Source: CBDUXP01 sp965371225 [NCBI: uncultured bacterium] | Lineage (GTDB): Bacteria > Abyssobacteria > SURF-5 > CBDUXP01 | Direction: 5' to 3' | Assembly: GCA_965371225.1 (NCBI GenBank) | Contig: CBDUXP010000100.1 | Span: 1-9,823 of the forward strand | Length of the DNA stretch: 9,823 bases | Part shown: positions 7,198 to 9,823 of the stretch, piece by piece | How the letters are laid out: every line of letters begins with the position of its first letter | How positions within the stretch are numbered: the stretch's first letter is position 1 | Program-made: the position numbers and the translations under genes | Notes under the pieces: model-generated | Seen by the model: only the letters and a program-made list of their open reading frames with translations | Database searches by the model: none | Told to the model about the DNA's origin: nothing

Positions 7198-8184
7198 CTA
7201 TTCCTCCCGCGCGTACACCGCGGTGTCGCGATGGAACGCGGCCCACGCGAACCACTTCACCCGGATGGCGGGTACCGAGGTGCCGCCCGCCGTGTGCACC
7301 TGCACGCGCACCCCCGGCGGGTCGTTCGTCACCACCAGGTCCTCGTCGCCCAGGCGACAGTGGAACTCGCGCGGTGCCCGCAGCAGCTCCGCCACGGGGA
7401 ACGCCTTCGCCTTGCCCGCCCACTCGATACCGAGCACGGGGGTGTCCACGGACAGGCGCCGGTCCACATGGCTAACGGGGAACATGAGACCCCGCCGGCC
7501 GCTGTAGGGATCGAGGCCGTAAGAGCGCCGATGGCCGGTCTCGCGACTGAGCACCAGCGTCTCCGGATGGCGGCGCCGCCACTCGCCCCACGTGGTGTCC
7601 GTGAACGGCGCGAGCGGGAGCGTCGTGCCCCGGTGCGGGCCGCTTATCGCTTCGTGCGACAGTTGCGACCAGAGGCTGCGGCCCTGCCGGTCGTAGAACA
7701 GGACGGTGCTTTCGTACAGCAACCCGGAAACCCCGAACGTGAGTCGCTCGCCGTTCACTTGCGGGTCGTACACGACGGCCCCATCGTTGAGCGGTCAGAA
7801 GGTGACCAGGTACGGCTTCCCGCCGACCGTGTCGTTCACCGCTTCGTGCCACAGCAGGATCGCGGCCGGATACGCCTTCGCCACGCCGGCGTGCACCACG
7901 CCCACCACCCGGTCGCCGTCTCGCAGCCAGGTCGCGTCCGCCGCCGACTCGAACGCCGGGTCCGTCAGCGACGGGATGCCGTCCATGGCCGCGCCGCGCA
8001 GGATTTGTTCGCGCGGCACATTCACCGGCGCATCGCCGCGCAGCCCGAACGGATCGAAGCCCTGCGCCCGCACCGAACCCAGCCGCAGCAGCACCACCAC
8101 GCCCGCACACACCGCGGCGATGCTCAACGCCCGCACGGCCCTGGCGGCGCGTCTACTGCTCGCTGCATTCACGTCCATGTGCAT
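7198..8184 (-). CDS. Exported DUF3179 protein with an in-frame TGA at the conserved cysteine (candidate selenoprotein, or pseudogene)
   Basis: The frame covers 328 codons and has one internal stop, TGA at 7795-7797 (codon 130). Before it are a twin-Arg-flanked hydrophobic segment (18-40, possible cleavage after SVRA) and the DUF3179 N-half: DGIPSLTDPAFESAADATWL (68-87), VVGVVHAGVAKAYPAAILLW (93-112), HEAVNDTVGGKPYLVTF (113-129). After it come PLNDGAVVYDPQVNG, LTFGVSGLLY (148-157), LWSQL (171-175), ETLVLSRETG (208-217), GIEWAGKAKAFPV (252-264) and a typical C-terminus (VKWFAWAAFHRDTAVY). Homologues read V-T-[FY]-C-P-L at the TGA, so the stop replaces the family's conserved Cys with no frameshift. 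GGAG at 8189-8192 supports ATG 8184 (or 8178). Without recoding, the product would be a 129-residue fragment. DUF3179 has no established activity; the protein is expected outside the cytoplasmic membrane. It lies 92 bases upstream of the oxidoreductase gene on the same strand. Confidence 0.82.
7763..7797 (-). promoter_or_regulatory. Candidate SECIS-like hairpin just downstream of the in-frame TGA
   Basis: After the TGA (7795-7797) the minus-strand transcript can form GTCG (7773-7776), loop TGTA (7769-7772), CGAC (7765-7768). Beyond a 2-base CC bulge (7777-7778), GG (7779-7780) pairs with CC (7763-7764). The loop starts 22 bases after the TGA and has G at its second position. As I recall them, the usual criteria for bacterial SECIS elements are a short bulged stem, a loop about 16-37 bases after UGA, and a G in the first two loop bases. 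This hairpin meets them. The stem is only 6 bp and such hairpins arise often by chance in GC-rich DNA, so this is supportive only. Confidence 0.35.
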
Positions 8185-8240
8185 TTTGCTCCGCGCCGCC
8201 GCCGTCACCCGACTCGCAGGTTCCGGCCCTGCGGCATACC

Positions 8241-8268
8241 CCTAACTTGTGCCAGGACAACCCTTAGG
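8241..8268. promoter_or_regulatory. Inverted repeat in the divergent intergenic region, candidate operator
   Basis: CCTAA (8241-8245) and TTGT (8247-8250) are mirrored by ACAA (8257-8260) and TTAGG (8264-8268) around the centre GCCAGG, with a slightly uneven gap in the arms. On the minus strand it overlaps a weak promoter-like pair, TTGTCC (8255-8260) and TATGCC (8233-8238), 16 bases apart, which would start transcription about 40 bases before the DUF3179 ATG. A DNA-binding regulator could therefore control the minus-strand unit here. No regulator gene is present in the window. Confidence 0.3.
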
Positions 8269-8390
8269 CGACTGTAAGAAACCTCACAGGAGGGGGGTGG
8301 TCAGCGCTTGCACTGCCACCGGATGGCGCGGTTTTCCTGCAGCGTTCCTCGCCCCCGTAGATCATTCGGGCCCAAGTGGCGACGAAAGAA

Positions 8391-8419
8391 CTGACACCTT
8401 TGATTTTGCATACTACTAT
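8391..8419 (+). promoter_or_regulatory. Sigma70-like promoter placing the transcript start at or near the next ATG
   Basis: CTGACA (8391-8396) and TACTAT (8414-8419) each match 5 of 6 consensus bases and are separated by the optimal 17 bases, in a locally AT-rich patch that stands out in this GC-rich window. The ATG of the next gene is only 6 bases after the -10 hexamer, and no Shine-Dalgarno is seen before it, so a leaderless or nearly leaderless mRNA is implied. Confidence 0.55.
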
Positions 8420-8425
8420 TTGCTC

Positions 8426-9739
8426 ATGACAGAAGCGCGCCCGGACCGTCGGCGTCTGAAATGGGTGGGAGGCGCGCTCTTGCTCTTGCTCCTCGCCTAC
8501 TTCTGGGCTACAGCCGCGCCCACTCCGCGTCGGCCCCAGAATGCCCCGACCGGGGAAGAAACCTTCGCGGAAGAGCTTCTGTACGTCAACCTGACAGGGG
8601 GGAAGGTCCACATCATTGGATCGCCCTGGTGGTATGTGCCCGTGCGGATCAATCTCACGCGGGGAAGCATCACGCCGCTGGACGTTATTGCGAAACAGGG
8701 GGCGGCCGTTTTTGGGTTTCTGCCCGAGGCACGGCTACTGCTGACGGCCCAGAATGCGCGTGACGAAGTACCGCCTGTGGCCGAAAGTCGATTCAGTGTG
8801 TGGCATCTCTCGACGCCAACCGCGCCCGAACTGGAGTTCAGTACCGCTTTTGAGCTAGACCACATACTCGGGGCTTGGCGTGACCCGGAAGAAGGCACTT
8901 TTCTGGTGTGGGGGCGACGGACCCCAATCGACTTGATGGCAAGCAATCCCGACAAAGTAGCGCCCGGGAGCGTGTTAATCATGCTGAGCCCCACCGGAGC
9001 AATCCAGTGGGAGCGGCAGCTTCCCACAGGCGTACACGTCTATGAGGCCCGCTCTGCGCACGGCGCAGATGTACTTTGGCTCGCCGGATGGGATTGCCGT
9101 TCTGGTGGGAACTGCAACCCGGAGAGTGTCGCATCAGATCCCACGCTTTTTGAGTATGGCCTCACCGATGGTGCCCTGAGCACGCTCCTACCGGCTGGTG
9201 ACTGGGAAACGTTCAACAATGTGGTATTCCACGTTCGCCTACACCCCAAACGCCTAAGCGCCATCGTCCTGACGGCGGTGAACGGGCGGCGCGCCGTACG
9301 AGTGCTCACTCAGGGTGTGGACGATGGAATGGGGCCTTGGAAATTGCCAGACTTGTACGATGCCTATTGGCTTTCCGAAGGGCGCGTGGCTCTGCTGACT
9401 CACCGCACTCCTGGATTTGGGTTGTTGGGGGACTGGTATTCCACCGCCATATGGGATGTGGCGGATGGACCTCGTCGCTGGCGCCTGACGTGGCGCCGCG
9501 TGGGTGCAATTGACCTTCCATGGGTGCATTTCGTTTCGTCCGACGGAAATTTGATCGAAGTAAAAAAGGGGGAAAGCGCGTATGACCTGTTCGCGCATGA
9601 GCTGGCCGGGATGACTGCTCGTGCCGCGCGCGAGTGGCACCTGGACGCCCGTGCAGCCGTGAAAGCCTTCGCGCCAGAAGAGCACGAGGAGATGTACGTC
9701 AGCGACTGGGGGGCAGTGGGGCTTGGTGGATGGTGGTAG
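8426..9739 (+). CDS. Unrecognised membrane-anchored extracytoplasmic protein, propeller-like
   Basis: I do not recognise this 437-residue protein. It starts with a basic stretch (RPDRRRLK) and one hydrophobic segment (about 12-31), as expected for an uncleaved signal anchor or signal peptide, followed by a Pro-rich spacer (32-42) and a soluble domain. That domain is rich in Trp and in short alternating beta-like strands, for example SRFSVWHLS (121-129), GTFLVWGRR (157-165), GSVLIMLSPTGAIQWERQLP (181-200) and VRVLTQGVDD (291-300). This is reminiscent of a WD/PQQ-type beta-propeller, though no clear repeat signature is present. Cys224 and Cys230 (WDCRSGGNC) could form a disulfide outside the cytoplasm. 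The ATG at 8426 is preferred over the in-frame GTG at 8249 because the intervening 59 codons do not look coding and the promoter lies inside them. Third positions are less GC-biased than in neighbouring genes, which hints at different ancestry. Confidence 0.8.
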   Translation: MTEARPDRRRLKWVGGALLLLLLAYFWATAAPTPRRPQNAPTGEETFAEELLYVNLTGGKVHIIGSPWWYVPVRINLTRGSITPLDVIAKQGAAVFGFLPEARLLLTAQNARDEVPPVAESRFSVWHLSTPTAPELEFSTAFELDHILGAWRDPEEGTFLVWGRRTPIDLMASNPDKVAPGSVLIMLSPTGAIQWERQLPTGVHVYEARSAHGADVLWLAGWDCRSGGNCNPESVASDPTLFEYGLTDGALSTLLPAGDWETFNNVVFHVRLHPKRLSAIVLTAVNGRRAVRVLTQGVDDGMGPWKLPDLYDAYWLSEGRVALLTHRTPGFGLLGDWYSTAIWDVADGPRRWRLTWRRVGAIDLPWVHFVSSDGNLIEVKKGESAYDLFAHELAGMTARAAREWHLDARAAVKAFAPEEHEEMYVSDWGAVGLGGWW

Positions 9740-9823
9740 TAGGTAGAGCTGGCTATGCATAGAGTCAACAGGGTGGGAAGTCCTCGGCTGAGCGTGATTA
9801 CGGGCAAAGAGGGGTTGAGTGGT
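9740..9823. other. Unassigned right-hand tail
   Basis: These 84 bases after the TAG at 9737-9739 hold no recognisable terminator. An ATG at 9755 opens a plus-strand frame that runs 23 codons to the window edge without a stop. It has no convincing Shine-Dalgarno, and the peptide is too short to judge. Confidence 0.3.

Noticed and set aside
7106-7423. N-terminal extension of the oxidoreductase by 106 codons
   Set aside because: It overlaps the DUF3179 gene, is low-complexity Gly/Arg/Ala sequence, and a good Shine-Dalgarno supports the GTG at 7105.
5693-7507. Long plus-strand frame antisense to the oxidoreductase
   Set aside because: His/Arg/Val-rich mirror of a coding strand with no recognisable domain; it arises from strong third-position GC bias.
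7198-7773. A separate gene starting at the GTG at 7773
   Set aside because: It is in the same frame as the upstream half, starts in the middle of the DUF3179 domain and has no Shine-Dalgarno. It is better read as the continuation past the TGA.
7795-7797. General reassignment of TGA in this organism
   Set aside because: TGA ends the Tricorn (2803-2805) and CPBP (3831-3833) genes at family-typical lengths, so it is read as stop elsewhere.
9755-9823. Start of another gene at the right edge
   Set aside because: Only 23 codons are visible, with no convincing ribosome-binding site and no recognisable sequence.
1-9823. CRISPR arrays, tRNA or rRNA genes, transposase genes
   Set aside because: No regularly spaced direct repeats, RNA-gene-like sequence or transposase motifs were seen on either strand.

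Overview
The window is GC-rich bacterial DNA with densely packed genes and GC-biased third codon positions in most of them. Tricorn protease, DUF3179, DUF547 and TVP38/VTT proteins occur together in several GC-rich environmental phyla (Planctomycetota, Chloroflexota, Gemmatimonadota, Actinomycetota and others). I cannot name the phylum from the sequence alone. TGA acts as an ordinary stop at the ends of at least two genes here, so the code looks standard.

Layout: (1) 1-2805, plus strand: 3' nine-tenths of a Tricorn-type serine peptidase gene, cut by the left window edge, with all catalytic residues at the expected spacing. (2) 2970-3833, plus: a CPBP (CAAX-like) intramembrane glutamic protease. 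(3) 3834-3938: a short convergent gap holding two tandem GC-rich hairpins, probably a copy of a dispersed REP/MITE-like element. (4) 3939-8184, minus: three genes that could form one transcription unit, read from right to left. They are an exported DUF3179 protein, an FAD/NAD(P) disulfide oxidoreductase annotated in many genomes as 'mercuric reductase', and a membrane protein that fuses a TVP38/VTT domain to an extracytoplasmic DUF547 domain. (5) 8209-8425: a divergent promoter region with an inverted repeat and a good sigma70-like promoter. (6) 8426-9739, plus: an unrecognised single-anchor extracytoplasmic protein with looser codon use, apparently leaderless. (7) 9740-9823: an unassigned tail.

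The most interesting point is in the DUF3179 gene. The frame is intact from end to end except for one TGA, which sits exactly where the family has its conserved cysteine (the Cys-Pro-Leu motif). Both halves are otherwise well conserved. A small bulged hairpin follows the TGA at a distance that fits bacterial SECIS elements. This makes the gene a candidate selenoprotein with a Cys-to-Sec exchange, although a nonsense mutation or a base-call error is not excluded. If it is real, an exported selenoprotein would stand at the head of a unit that also encodes a dithiol flavoenzyme and a membrane protein with a Cys-containing DUF547 domain, suggesting a membrane-linked redox or metal(loid) function.
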